The notes under the pieces: generated by a model
The model's database searches: none
Seen by the model: only the letters and a program-made list of their open reading frames with translations
Told to the model about the DNA's origin: nothing
Program-made: the position numbers and the translations under genes
Assembly: GCF_035982055.1 (NCBI RefSeq)
Contig: NZ_CP108427.1
Coordinates: 3,906,001-3,970,000, forward strand
Direction of reading: 5' to 3'
DNA: 64,000 bases
Source of the DNA: Streptomyces sp. NBC_01288
GTDB lineage: Bacteria; Actinomycetota; Actinomycetes; Streptomycetales; Streptomycetaceae
Part shown: positions 8,205-16,403 of the stretch, piece after piece
Layout of the letters: each line of letters starts with the position of its first letter
Numbering within the stretch: position 1 is the first letter of the stretch

Positions 8205-9812
8205 CAACCCGGACGGCACGGTGGTCCGCCAGACGTACGACTCCCGCGGCAACCGCACCTCGGCGACGGACTCCCAGGGCCACACCACCCACTTCACGTA
8301 CGACGAGGCGGGCCACCTCACATCGGTGACGGACCCACTCGGCCAGACCACCACCGTCCACTGTGACCGCACCGGCCTCCCGCTGGAGATCACCGACCCG
8401 CTCGGCGGGGTCACCCGCTACGAACGTGACAGTTTCGGCAGAACTGCCACACTTTCAGATGCCCTGGGTGCTACGACGCGCCTGGAGTGGACGCCCGAGG
8501 GCCACCTGTCCCGCCGCACGGCACCGGACGGCACGACCGAGTCCTGGTCGTACGACGGAGAGGGCAACTGCACAAGCCACACAGACCCGTTGGGCGGCAT
8601 CTCCCACTTCGTGTACACGCACTTCGACCTGTTGACGTCCCGCACGGGCCCGGACGGAGTGCGCCACGAGTTCACCCACGACACCGAACTGAACCTCATC
8701 CGGGTCACCAACCCACAAGGCCTGACCTGGAGTTACGACTACGACGCGGCCGGCCGCCTGATCACCGAGACGGACTTCGACGACCGCACCCTCACCTATG
8801 CCCTCGACGCGACGGGCCACCTGACCAGCCGCACGAACACCCTCGGCGAGACGATCGAGTTCGAGCGCAACGCACTGGGCCAGGTGACCCGCAAGAACGC
8901 GGCCGGCCAAGTCACCATCTACGCCTACGACATGACTGACGGCCTCGCACAGGCAACCGGCCCAGGCACCACCCTGACGATCCTGCGCGACCGCCACGGC
9001 AGGGTCCGCTCGGAGACGGTCGACGGCCGCGAACTGACGTACAGCTATGACGAGTTCGGCCGTCGCACCGGCCGTACGACCCCGACGGGCGGGACCACGA
9101 CCTGGTCGGCACCCCCACAGAGCTCATCGACGAACAGGGCGACATCGCCTGGCACACCCGCACCACCCTCTGGGGCACAACAGCCTGGGCAGCAGACAGC
9201 ACCACGTACACACCGCTCCGCTTCCCGGGCCAGTACTACGACCCCGAGACGGGGCTGCACTACAACTACTTCCGGCACTACGACCCCGAGACCGCTCGCT
9301 ACCTCACCCCGGACCCCCTCGGTCTTGCACCTGCACCGAACCCGGGAACCTACATCCGCAACCCTCACGTCCTGACAGATGCTCTCGGGTTGGCGCCGGA
9401 CGCATGTACAGACAGCCGAGACCCCTTCGATTTCCGATCCCCAAACCCGGCGCACCCTCCCAGCGAAACACTGACAGACGCCATGCGCGCAGCTCCGCGA
9501 GGATCTGAAATCGACTGTTCAGACATCGCTTCATTCATTTCAAATCGCTCCGGAGGCGAGGGAAGAATAGTCCATTACACGACCCACTCAGGCGGAGACA
9601 TCATGATTCCCGAGCAGGGCGGGCGAATTGTGGAACAATACACTTTCCACGAGGTGTACACTGACGGCCGATACGCATATGACCCAACATTGAGCCTCGA
9701 CCCCGTACCTCTAGGCGACTACGAGAGGGCCTTGAGACTCACGAATGAAGGGGAGAAAGTTATTCGAAATAACGGAGACTATAAAACGCCTCCACCATGG
9801 GGACGTAGATAA
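8205..9812 (+). pseudogene. rhs gene remnant: 5'-truncated, internally deleted, with an Rhs C-terminal toxin tip
   Basis: Rhs/YD-repeat protein fragment. From about 8205 to 9098 there are many YD-type repeats (for example YDSRGN, YDEAGHL, YDYDAAGRL, YSYDEFGRR) in one frame. At about 9097-9110 the reading jumps two frames and continues with LVGTPTELIDE, the core end (RFPGQYYDPETGLHYN, RYLTPDPLG, then TDALGLAPD at about 9376-9410), and a unique tip of about 135 residues ending at 9812. There is no Rhs N-terminus; similarity starts abruptly near 8205. The tip has a Cys (IDCSDIASFI) and a His followed by an acidic/aromatic stretch (FHEVYTDGRYAYDP), reminiscent of papain-fold toxins or deamidases; this is inference. 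GC is visibly lower in the tip. A separate ORF covering only the tip could start at 9390. Confidence 0.8.
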
Positions 9813-10225
9813 TGAATCTTACAGGCGCCCAGACGGGTGGTTCCGGTCGACGCGAGAGGCTTAAGCGTGCGCTCGAAAAATTCGGAACGGTCGTATGGAT
9901 GCGTTCACCCGTAGAGCGTCATCCGATCTACGGATACCGCCAGGTCTCCTTCGTTTCATGGCGTTACAATGCGCCGTCGGATCTCGTAAAGGAGAGTTTT
10001 GATTCATTGATTCACAGCACTTCCGTCCACCTTGCATGGCAGTTCAAGGTCGCACGAAACTGGACGATCGCGCCAGCTCGCCTTTTGACCGAGGCCGGCC
10101 CCACGGGAGAGAACTTCAATGAGGCAGCACTCTCCATCACAGAGCATGATCAGGACTTTTGCGCCCTTGCCGAAGAGGATCTGATGCAGATCCTACTTAC
10201 CCTGGAGCAGGAACCGAGAGAATGA
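9812..10225 (+). CDS. probable immunity protein for the Rhs tip
   Basis: 137 residues, family not recognised. Its ATG (9812-9814) shares one base with the TAA of the Rhs tip (TAATG), the tight coupling usual between an Rhs or CDI toxin domain and its immunity gene. The protein is probably cytoplasmic (no signal or membrane segment), mixed alpha/beta with an acidic C-terminal part (EHDQDFCALAEEDL). Codon usage and base composition are less GC-biased than in neighbouring core genes, matching the toxin tip and suggesting joint transfer. The immunity role is inferred from position only. Confidence 0.65.
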   Translation: MNLTGAQTGGSGRRERLKRALEKFGTVVWMRSPVERHPIYGYRQVSFVSWRYNAPSDLVKESFDSLIHSTSVHLAWQFKVARNWTIAPARLLTEAGPTGENFNEAALSITEHDQDFCALAEEDLMQILLTLEQEPRE

Positions 10226-10262
10226 GTGATGTCACCGAACTGTAAGTCCCGGAGATAAGAGC

Positions 10263-10604
10263 ATGTCGGCCGATGGAATGAATCCACTCGACCTCGACGA
10301 GATTGAGGAGATGTGCTCGGCCGCTACGCCAGGTCCCTGGTTCGTCAGGAACCTCGATGACGATCACGCCATGAATCTGGTGGCGGTCAGTACTGCCGAG
10401 GACACCGGACAGGGCGAGAGGTTGCCCAAGTTCGACCAAGGCGAATTGATCGCGGCGACGTTGGTACAGCAACCACGCTACGTGGACTGCGCCGACGGGC
10501 GCTGGGACGAGAACGCGGCGTTCATCGCCATGGCCAGAGAAGCAGTTCCCCAACTCGTCGAAGAGGTCAGGCGTCTTCGGCGACTGCTCGATCATGCGCA
10601 TTGA
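10263..10604 (+). CDS. hypothetical protein of the accessory island
   Basis: 113 residues. Starts with an acidic helix leading into ATPGPWFVR, ends with PRYVDCADGRW, DENAAFIAMAREAVPQL and a charged helix. I recognise this layout from small actinomycete proteins often found beside Rhs/CDI or phage-like genes, but I know of no function. It lies 37 nt after the immunity gene and overlaps the next gene by 11 nt, so the three are probably cotranscribed. It could be a second immunity or accessory protein. Confidence 0.6.
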   Translation: MSADGMNPLDLDEIEEMCSAATPGPWFVRNLDDDHAMNLVAVSTAEDTGQGERLPKFDQGELIAATLVQQPRYVDCADGRWDENAAFIAMAREAVPQLVEEVRRLRRLLDHAH

Positions 10605-11016
10605 GATTCTGGACGTTCTTGACAACGCGGAAGAGCCCCAAGGACCCCGCATCGCCTTCCGTAGCCCGCTCGGACAGGCCTGGGCCCGCTGGTGTGGGTC
10701 GGGGACGCCAAGGGGCGGCGACGCCGTAGATGTCGAGATCGATATCCCGGACGATGTCGTGCACTGGGTCCCCGCAGAGGGGCCGGACGCACTGCTGGCG
10801 GAAGCCGCGGAGGCACCGGTACGGATCAAGGGGGCCGTCGTCGCTGCCGCCGAGGACGCTGTGGTGTCGATCCGACTGGGTACGGACATCCTTCTCGTGG
10901 AGTTCGCGACCGCCGGGCATCCAGACGAACAGGACAGGCCGCCCGACAGGCCCTCGATCGGCAACCGCATCGAACTCTCGGTCCCTCACATCGACGTCTA
11001 CCCATATTCCGTCTGA
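10594..11016 (+). CDS. hypothetical protein of the accessory island
   Basis: 140 residues, soluble, acidic and beta-rich, with no recognised domain. ATG at 10594 lies inside the end of the preceding gene (11-nt overlap), pointing to translational coupling in a four-gene unit that begins with the Rhs tip. The arrangement suggests another immunity-like or target-related protein; nothing in the sequence proves this. Confidence 0.55.
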   Translation: MRIEILDVLDNAEEPQGPRIAFRSPLGQAWARWCGSGTPRGGDAVDVEIDIPDDVVHWVPAEGPDALLAEAAEAPVRIKGAVVAAAEDAVVSIRLGTDILLVEFATAGHPDEQDRPPDRPSIGNRIELSVPHIDVYPYSV

Positions 11017-11080
11017 GCCGTCCGGACAAGGCCGATCAAAGGCAACCCAGCCCTGCACCCGCACAGGAGGACCTCCAGCC

Positions 11081-11647
11081 ATGGCACCAGCCGAGCAGCA
11101 CCACCTGACGGGCAAGGGACGCGCGGCGATCAAGGCGTTTCTGTGCGACCGGGGTGCCGATGGGATGCCCCATCCCGGTGGCACGTTGCTGGCCCATCTG
11201 GAGCGTGTTGAGGGTCTGTTGGCGGGCTGGGGAGCGGATGCCGTCGTCCAGACCGCGGGGCTGTGTCACGCGACGTACGGTACGGACGGCTTCGCACCGG
11301 CGCTGCTGCCCCTCTCCGAGCGGGCCACGCTCGTCGCGCTGGTCGGTGAACGGGCGGAGGCGTTGGTCTATCTCTACGCCGGCTGCGACCGCGGCGCGGT
11401 CTACCCTCGCGTCGACGGCACCACGGAGTTCGCGTTCCGGGACCGCTTCACCGGCCGGGAACTCAGCCCACCCGCCGACCAGTTGCGAGCGTTCCTGGAA
11501 ATCACCGCCGCCAACGAACTCGACGTACTGGCACACAACCCGGAACTGACCGAGCGCTACGGCCCAGCCCTGCACGCCCTCCTCACCCGCGCGGGCACCC
11601 TGCTCTCCCCCGCCGCCCGCGAGGCCGTGGCCCGGCAACTGGCCTGA
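11081..11647 (+). CDS. HD-like domain protein (DUF6817-like)
   Basis: 188 residues. The core HPGGTLLAHLERVEGLLAGW, then AGLCHATYGTDGF and a long helical region resembles an uncharacterised helical family related in pattern to HD/MIOX folds (spaced His residues and an acidic residue in helices), which would make it a metal-dependent phosphohydrolase or oxygenase; this is inference. Start ATG at 11081 has a perfect AGGAGG at 11065-11070; longer readings in the same frame lack one. It converges on the anti-sigma-like ATPase gene with a 12-nt gap. It is GC-rich like the core genome, so it probably marks the right border of the rhs island. Confidence 0.7.
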   Translation: MAPAEQHHLTGKGRAAIKAFLCDRGADGMPHPGGTLLAHLERVEGLLAGWGADAVVQTAGLCHATYGTDGFAPALLPLSERATLVALVGERAEALVYLYAGCDRGAVYPRVDGTTEFAFRDRFTGRELSPPADQLRAFLEITAANELDVLAHNPELTERYGPALHALLTRAGTLLSPAAREAVARQLA

Positions 11648-11659
11648 GCGCGGATCAGG

Positions 11660-12037
11660 TCAACAACCCCGTTCGGCAAGGCTGTTGAGTCCCTCCACCT
11701 CGCACCACACCGTCTTGCGATCCGCCCCCTGCTCCACACCCCACCTCCGCGCCAACGCGTCAAGCAACGCCATCCCCCGACCGTGTTCGTCCGTCGAGGC
11801 CGCCCGGAGCAGCAGTGGCAACGCCCTCGAATCCGGGTCGGTGACCTCGATGCGCGTGCGGCCGTCATCCGTGCCCAGGACTCTGACGGTCACCGGAGTT
11901 CCCTCGCCGACGTGGTCGATCACGTTCGTCACCAACTCCGTGGCGCAGAGGCGGACGTCGTAGGGGTGGTTGCGGAGGTGATGGCGCAGTTCCGGTACGG
12001 CCTTCGGGGTGGCGAGCAGGCGGAGTTCGAGGGTCAC
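11660..12037 (-). CDS. ATP-binding protein of the RsbW/AbaA-like family
   Basis: 125 residues, a stand-alone HATPase_c_2 domain like anti-sigma kinases: N box in LCATELVTNVIDHV (about residues 44-57), Asp-containing G1 region (IEVTDPD) and the G2 box DEHGRGMALLDAL (about 88-100). In Streptomyces such proteins occur with XRE-DUF5753 and DUF397 genes in WhiJ/AbaA-type developmental clusters, as here. The start is GTG at 12037; the upstream gene's TGA (12034-12036) overlaps it by 4 nt (GTGA). Partner or target protein unknown. Confidence 0.8.
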   Translation of the reverse strand: MTLELRLLATPKAVPELRHHLRNHPYDVRLCATELVTNVIDHVGEGTPVTVRVLGTDDGRTRIEVTDPDSRALPLLLRAASTDEHGRGMALLDALARRWGVEQGADRKTVWCEVEGLNSLAERGC

Positions 12038-12219
12038 CGTTCCGCCGCCTTCCGCAGTGCGGCGGCGAGTTCGCGGGCGGTAGCGGTGTTGCAGTTCCCG
12101 AGCGCGACGAGGCCGGCGTACAGGATGTCCACGCCGAGGGAGGGGAGCGTGATGTCGTGCAGGGCGAGGGCGTCGCGGAGTTCCTCCACGCAGAGGGTTG
12201 TGTCGTAGGGGGTGGACAT
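12034..12219 (-). CDS. small hypothetical protein of the WhiJ-like cluster
   Basis: 61 residues, predicted all-helical and soluble (CVEELRDALALHDITLP, then an Ala/Leu-rich end). It is cotranscribed with the ATPase gene downstream through a 4-nt stop/start overlap and is divergent from the XRE regulator at 12329. Small proteins of this type recur at this place in Streptomyces XRE/DUF397 clusters; function unknown. Confidence 0.65.
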   Translation of the reverse strand: MSTPYDTTLCVEELRDALALHDITLPSLGVDILYAGLVALGNCNTATARELAAALRKAAER

Positions 12220-12328
12220 GAACGGGTGCCTCCTGTGCGCTCTGTGACGAACTCCTCACAGACTGGCGTTCCGCTGGCTACCGTAAAAGAGGTTTCGCGT
12301 TCGCGACCGGGGCTGCGGAGGAGGGCAA

Positions 12329-13195
12329 GTGGTGGCACGGGGCAAGGACATCGACGGGTCGATGAGCGTTCCGACCTTCTACGGCAAGGAGTTGAGGTGG
12401 AAGCGGGAGGAGGCGGGGCTGTCGTTGGAGGCGTTCCTGAAGGGCATCTACTACAGCAAGACGTACCTCAGCGACATCGAGCACGGTGAGCGAAGGATGC
12501 CGCTTGATCTGGCTCAGCATGCGGATCGGGTGTTGGGGACGGACGGGTTCTTCGAGCGGCATTGCGAGGATGTGCGGAAGGCGCGGAAGGGTGCCAACGC
12601 CGAGTACTTCGCCGATGTCCTGGAGTTGGAGGGGCACGCGAGAGAGGTCGAGGAGTGGGACCCGTCCCTGATTCCGGGCCCTCTCCAACTGCCGACATAT
12701 GTCAGAGCCGTTGTCCTGGCGTCGCACCCGACGTACTCCGACGAGGCGGTGAAGGAGAAGATCGAGGCGCGGCGCAAGCGGGCTTGGCTCTTCGAGGATC
12801 AGGATGCACCCGAGAGCTGGCTCGTGCTCCACGAGGAGATCCTCAGGAACCCGATCCTCCCACCCGGCGATATGGCCGAACAACTCGCCCATATCGCAGA
12901 GGTGGCACGTAAGCACCGCCGGTCCATTCCGCAGATCCTTCTGCGGAACTCAGGAGCGCACCCCTTCATGATGGGCACGACCAGGTTCCTGACCTTTGCT
13001 GACGCCCCGCCGATCATGTACACGGAGGGGATGTACAGCGGCCAGTTGATCGATGATCCGGCGCTCGTGAGCCAGTACTCGAAGGCGTACGGTCGACTCA
13101 GGGCCGCCGCGCTCCCACCCGAGGCATCCCTGAAGCTCATCGAGCAAGCAGCAGAGGACTACCGAAATGGCAAACACTCGGATCGACTTGAGTGA
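12329..13195 (+). CDS. XRE regulator with DUF5753 (WhiJ-like)
   Basis: 288 residues. N-terminal XRE helix-turn-helix (about residues 15-75: KREEAGLSLEAF, YYSKTYLSDIEHGERR), then the DUF5753 domain (about 95-275), which in this family is thought to work with the small DUF397 partner. The start GTG at 12329 has GGAGGAGGG 5-10 nt upstream; an ATG 10 codons later (MSVPTFYG) is the alternative. Its 3' end overlaps the DUF397 gene by 29 nt, so the two are translated together. By analogy with WhiJ it probably represses developmental or secondary-metabolism genes until relieved by its partner; the target is not known. Confidence 0.88.
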   Translation: MVARGKDIDGSMSVPTFYGKELRWKREEAGLSLEAFLKGIYYSKTYLSDIEHGERRMPLDLAQHADRVLGTDGFFERHCEDVRKARKGANAEYFADVLELEGHAREVEEWDPSLIPGPLQLPTYVRAVVLASHPTYSDEAVKEKIEARRKRAWLFEDQDAPESWLVLHEEILRNPILPPGDMAEQLAHIAEVARKHRRSIPQILLRNSGAHPFMMGTTRFLTFADAPPIMYTEGMYSGQLIDDPALVSQYSKAYGRLRAAALPPEASLKLIEQAAEDYRNGKHSDRLE

Positions 13196-13454
13196 CGGGC
13201 TCTGGTTCAAGAGCAGCTACAGCAATGGCGACGGCGGCCACTGCGTAGAGATCGCCAGCGACTTCCCCGGCGCCGCCCTCTGGCGCAAGTCGAGCTACAG
13301 CAACGAAAGCGGCGGTAACTGCGTCGAGGTTGCCCACAACCTCCCCGGCCTCGTCCCCGTCCGCGACTCCAAGGCGGTCCCCCACGGCCCCGCCCTGATC
13401 CTCGCCGCCTCCGCCTGGGCGCCCTTCGTCGCCGCCCTGAAGACCCGCCGCTGA
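13167..13454 (+). CDS. DUF397 protein with a duplicated motif
   Basis: 95 residues. DUF397 proteins are small partners of XRE-DUF5753 regulators. The diagnostic motif occurs twice: WFKSSYSNGDGGHCVEIA (residues 13-30) and WRKSSYSNESGGNCVEVA (residues 39-56), so this is a tandem-duplicated domain. The usual end follows (VRDSKAVPHGPAL and an aromatic helix). ATG at 13167 lies within the end of the regulator gene. A strong inverted repeat follows at 13491-13523. Confidence 0.9.
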   Translation: MANTRIDLSDGLWFKSSYSNGDGGHCVEIASDFPGAALWRKSSYSNESGGNCVEVAHNLPGLVPVRDSKAVPHGPALILAASAWAPFVAALKTRR

Positions 13455-13490
13455 CAATCAGCCGCCCACCCCTCCGGAAGCCCCCCGCAG

Positions 13491-13523
13491 AAGTGTGACA
13501 CCAAGCGCCAAAGTGTCACACTT
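13491..13523 (+). terminator. terminator after the XRE/DUF397 pair
   Basis: Perfect 11-bp arms AAGTGTGACAC (13491-13501) and GTGTCACACTT (13513-13523) with an 11-nt loop, then TCCC. It lies 37 nt after the DUF397 stop. Confidence 0.65.
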
Positions 13524-14040
13524 TCCCAAAGCGGGCCCCTCCCCCTCGGCTTCGAAGGTCAGAGCGCCGAGCCCGCCTTCGGCCGCGCTCAAGACGCCTG
13601 TTGACGAGTCGGGGTTGCTGCGGGCGCCGTAGCCGGTATCGTCGTCCGTGAAGAGGAACGAGCCCCCGCCACGGCCGGAATCCGTGACAGGGGCTCAGGC
13701 TCACTCAGGAGCCTTCGGAGGCCCCTAATATTGCTGGGGGCCTCCGGCTACCTGGTGATCCACCAGAGCCAACACCTCCTCACGTGCTTGGCCCACGATT
13801 CCGGCAACCGCCGGGTGAGCCGACACACAAGAGTCAGCCTTGGCTTGGCATGACGTCCCATGGGTACGCCTCCCTTTTCTCAGGGAGGCGGCCTTTTTTC
13901 GTACCCGGAACCGCCCCGCTTCGGGCCGGGCCCCGAGGGGACGGGACCCGGAACAAGGGAGGCGCACCCGAGGGCGCGTCATATGACGGATATTACCGGC
14001 AACTCGCATATGCCGTGGACCACTTGAGCCCGGCAACGAA
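13524..14040. other. hairpin-rich intergenic stretch with no supported gene
   Basis: About 500 nt without a convincing gene. It holds at least three strong hairpins: 13661-13697 (arms GAGCCCC/GGGGCTC extended by CACGG/CCGTG), 13717-13744 (GGAGGCCCC/GGGGGCCTCC), and about 13867-13889 (GCCTCCC/GGGAGGC) followed on the plus strand by TTTTTT. On the minus strand the last hairpin ends in GGGAGGC 7 nt before an ATG at 13862 opening a 37-codon reading frame. A small structured RNA, attenuators or the remains of a mobile element are possible; none is proven. Confidence 0.4.
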
Positions 14041-14074
14041 AAGGCGGTCACCCCCAGTCAGGGGCAACCGCCTT
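14041..14074 (-). terminator. terminator of the L,D-transpeptidase gene
   Basis: Arms AAGGCGGT (14041-14048) and ACCGCCTT (14067-14074) with an inner CCCC/GGGG pair; on the minus strand it is followed by TTCGTT. It lies about 48 nt after the transpeptidase stop. Confidence 0.65.
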
Positions 14075-14121
14075 CACGCGTAACGGAGTTGACCGGAGTC
14101 AACAGGTCGGGTCGGGTCAGG

Positions 14122-15372
14122 TCAGACCGCCGACCCCGCCTTCCACTGCGCCCAGTCCATGTTCCAGCCGTTGAGGCCGTTGTCCGGAGACACCGTCTTG
14201 TCACCCGTGTTGGAGATGACGACCACGTCGCCGACCATCGAGTTGTTGTAGAACCAGGCCGCCGGCATGTTCTTGTCGCCCGCGCCCTTCACGTCCTGGA
14301 GGCCCACGCAACCGTGGCTGGTGTTGACGCTGCCGAACACCGAGGGCGAGCCCCAGTAGTTGCCGTGGATGAACGTGCCGGAGCTGGTCAGGCGGATGGC
14401 GTGGGGGACGTCCTTGATGTCGTACTCGCCCTTGCCGTCGTCGTCCGTGAAACCGACCGTCGCGCCGTTCATACGGGTCTGCGTGAACTTCTCGGACATG
14501 ACCATCTGGCCGTTGTACGTGGTGTGTTCGGGGGACCCGGCCGAGATCGGGATCGTCTTGACGACCTTGCCGTCCTGCTCGACCTTCATCTGCTTGGTCT
14601 TCGCGTCGACGTACGAGACCTGGTTGCGGCCGATGTGGAAGGTGACCGTCTTCTGCTGCACGCCGTAGACCCCGGAGGCGCCCTCCACGCCGTCGAGCGC
14701 GAGCTTCAGCGTGACGGTGGAGTTCTCCTTCCAGTACTCGTCCGGGCGGCAGTCCATGCGCTGGGTGTTGAACCAGTGGCAGACGACTTCCTGGCCGCCG
14801 GTGGAGGTGACCGTGATGCCCTTCTGGACGGCGGCCTTGTTGGTGATCGCCTTGTTGAAGTTGATCGACACCGGCATGCCGACGCCGACCGTCGAACCGT
14901 CCTCGGGCGTGAAGTTCCCTATGAAGCTGTTGGCCGGGGAGACCGTGGTGAAGGAGGCGTTCTCGTGGGCGGCGAGCCCGGCGGAGTCCTTCGCGGTGGC
15001 CGCGACCTTGTACGTGGTCGAGCGGTCCAGCTGCGCGCTGGGCTTCCAGCTGAGCTTGTCGGCGGCGATGGTGCCCGCGACGGCCTTGCCGTCCGCGGTC
15101 GTCATCGTCACGGCCGTGAGCGTGCCCTTGCTGACCTTCACCGTGGCCGAGTTGTTGATGGAGGCGTTGTCCGAGCCGTCCGCCGGCGTGATCTTGATCT
15201 GCGCCTCGGAGGACTTCTTCGCGGCCGCCTCGTCGGCCTTGGACTGCGAGCTCTGGCTCGAATCGCTCCCGGACGACTTGTCGTCGCTGCCGGAACACGC
15301 CGTGAGCACGAGCACACCGCCGAGCAGTGCGGACGCGGCCACAAGACCCTTGCGCCGCTTACTGTCCGTCAT
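14122..15372 (-). CDS. L,D-transpeptidase lipoprotein with Ig-like domains
   Basis: Cell-wall enzyme of 416 residues forming 3-3 cross-links in peptidoglycan. The N-terminus is a lipoprotein signal with lipobox LTAC (about residue 26), then a Ser/Asp/Lys linker, two Ig-like domains (about 60-255), and the YkuD catalytic domain (about 260-390) with HGNYWG and the SHGCVGL motif holding the catalytic Cys and His. This is the usual actinobacterial Ldt layout. ATG at 15372 is preferred because GGAG lies 7 nt upstream; ATG at 15387 would add five residues. The gene is monocistronic, ending in a hairpin at 14041-14074. Confidence 0.93.
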   Translation of the reverse strand: MTDSKRRKGLVAASALLGGVLVLTACSGSDDKSSGSDSSQSSQSKADEAAAKKSSEAQIKITPADGSDNASINNSATVKVSKGTLTAVTMTTADGKAVAGTIAADKLSWKPSAQLDRSTTYKVAATAKDSAGLAAHENASFTTVSPANSFIGNFTPEDGSTVGVGMPVSINFNKAITNKAAVQKGITVTSTGGQEVVCHWFNTQRMDCRPDEYWKENSTVTLKLALDGVEGASGVYGVQQKTVTFHIGRNQVSYVDAKTKQMKVEQDGKVVKTIPISAGSPEHTTYNGQMVMSEKFTQTRMNGATVGFTDDDGKGEYDIKDVPHAIRLTSSGTFIHGNYWGSPSVFGSVNTSHGCVGLQDVKGAGDKNMPAAWFYNNSMVGDVVVISNTGDKTVSPDNGLNGWNMDWAQWKAGSAV

Positions 15373-15584
15373 CACACGTTTCTCCATCGTTGCCGAATCC
15401 CCGAAAACCCCGAGCGCCCCGTTAACCAGTTTCTTAAGAAACCAACGCTACGACTGGTGCGTCCCGTTCCGCTTGTCGCCCACATGTGGGGCACACCACG
15501 TCCACCGTGGCCCTCGGAACCGTATGAGACGAAGAAACCCCGGGCAGCGGTTGCCGCCCGGGGTCACATTCTCCCGCGCACAGC

Positions 15585-15938
15585 TCAGCCGACCACTGCC
15601 GCCTCGTCCGCTTCCTCATCGCCGTCGACATCATCCTCGTCGATGTCCCAATCCGGCGAATCCGGGTCGTAGTCGATCTCCTCACTGCTCCACGAGGCCT
15701 GGGCCAGCTCGACCCCGGGCATCTCACTGACCAGGTCGAACGGGTCCACGAGATAGGCGAGCGCCTCGGCGGTGTCTTCCGTCACAGCGGTCTCGGCGTG
15801 CCCGCGCTCGTCGCCGGGCAGCTCGGGATCCTCGGCGATCTTGGCCAGCGCGGCCTTGGTCACGGCGTCCTCGTTCTCCACTTCAAGAACGAGTTCGACA
15901 CGAAGGCGTACAAAACGTGATGTCTCTGGGGTGCTCAT
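15585..15938 (-). CDS. small acidic hypothetical protein
   Basis: 117 residues, strongly acidic. The N-terminal part (FVRLRVELVLEVENEDAVTK) could form a beta-strand/helix unit; the C-terminal third is mostly Asp and Glu. No signal or membrane segment. Similar acidic proteins occur beside L,D-transpeptidase and hut genes in Streptomyces; function unknown. ATG at 15938 is chosen because upstream in-frame codons give a low-complexity extension unlike the body. Confidence 0.65.
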   Translation of the reverse strand: MSTPETSRFVRLRVELVLEVENEDAVTKAALAKIAEDPELPGDERGHAETAVTEDTAEALAYLVDPFDLVSEMPGVELAQASWSSEEIDYDPDSPDWDIDEDDVDGDEEADEAAVVG

Positions 15939-16047
15939 GCCGGGAGCGTACGGCCCACAGCTCCCGTGACTTTCCCGCGACCCGCACAGTTCATTAGCAT
16001 CGCTCCACACGGCCAATTCGCCAGCGCCACAAGGGGATCGATATTCC

Positions 16048-16362
16048 GTGTCAACCGCTCGCCGAACGATGCTGACCGCCACCGCCGCGGGCACCCTGCT
16101 GGGCGCCCTCTGGTTCGTCCCCTCCGCCAACGCGACGGTGACCGACCAGGCCAGAGTGGAGACTTCGGCGACCCCGACTTCCCAGGTCACCCAGCAGGCC
16201 CGGGTCACCTCGACGGCCGTCACCGCCACCGCCCACGACACCCAACTCGCCGACACCGGCAGCCCGAACACCACGCCGTACATCGTCGGCGGCACGGTGT
16301 TCCTCGGCCTCGGCGCCGGTTTCGTGGCCTATTCGGTACGACGGGAACGCCTCGGCTTTTAA
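16048..16362 (+). CDS. small sortase-anchored surface protein
   Basis: 104 residues. N-terminal signal peptide (residues 1-29, ending PSANA), a short Thr/Ala/Val/Gln linker, and a sorting signal: LADTG (about residue 66; the LAXTG form used by class E sortases of high-GC Gram-positives), a hydrophobic helix and an Arg-rich tail (RRERLGF). It should be exported and attached to the wall. The start is GTG at 16048 with GGGGA 10 nt upstream. Probably divergent from the acidic protein gene. Confidence 0.8.
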   Translation: MSTARRTMLTATAAGTLLGALWFVPSANATVTDQARVETSATPTSQVTQQARVTSTAVTATAHDTQLADTGSPNTTPYIVGGTVFLGLGAGFVAYSVRRERLGF

Positions 16363-16403
16363 CTTGCTTGACGACTCTTTGACCCAAGCTTCATAGTCCG
16401 CTC

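Noticed and set aside
13725..14051. 108-codon minus-strand reading frame in the hairpin-rich stretch
   Set aside because: It runs through a strong hairpin with an A/T-run and has no family pattern or ribosome binding site. Part of it (ending AREEVLALVDHQV) looks protein-like, so an eroded gene is not excluded.
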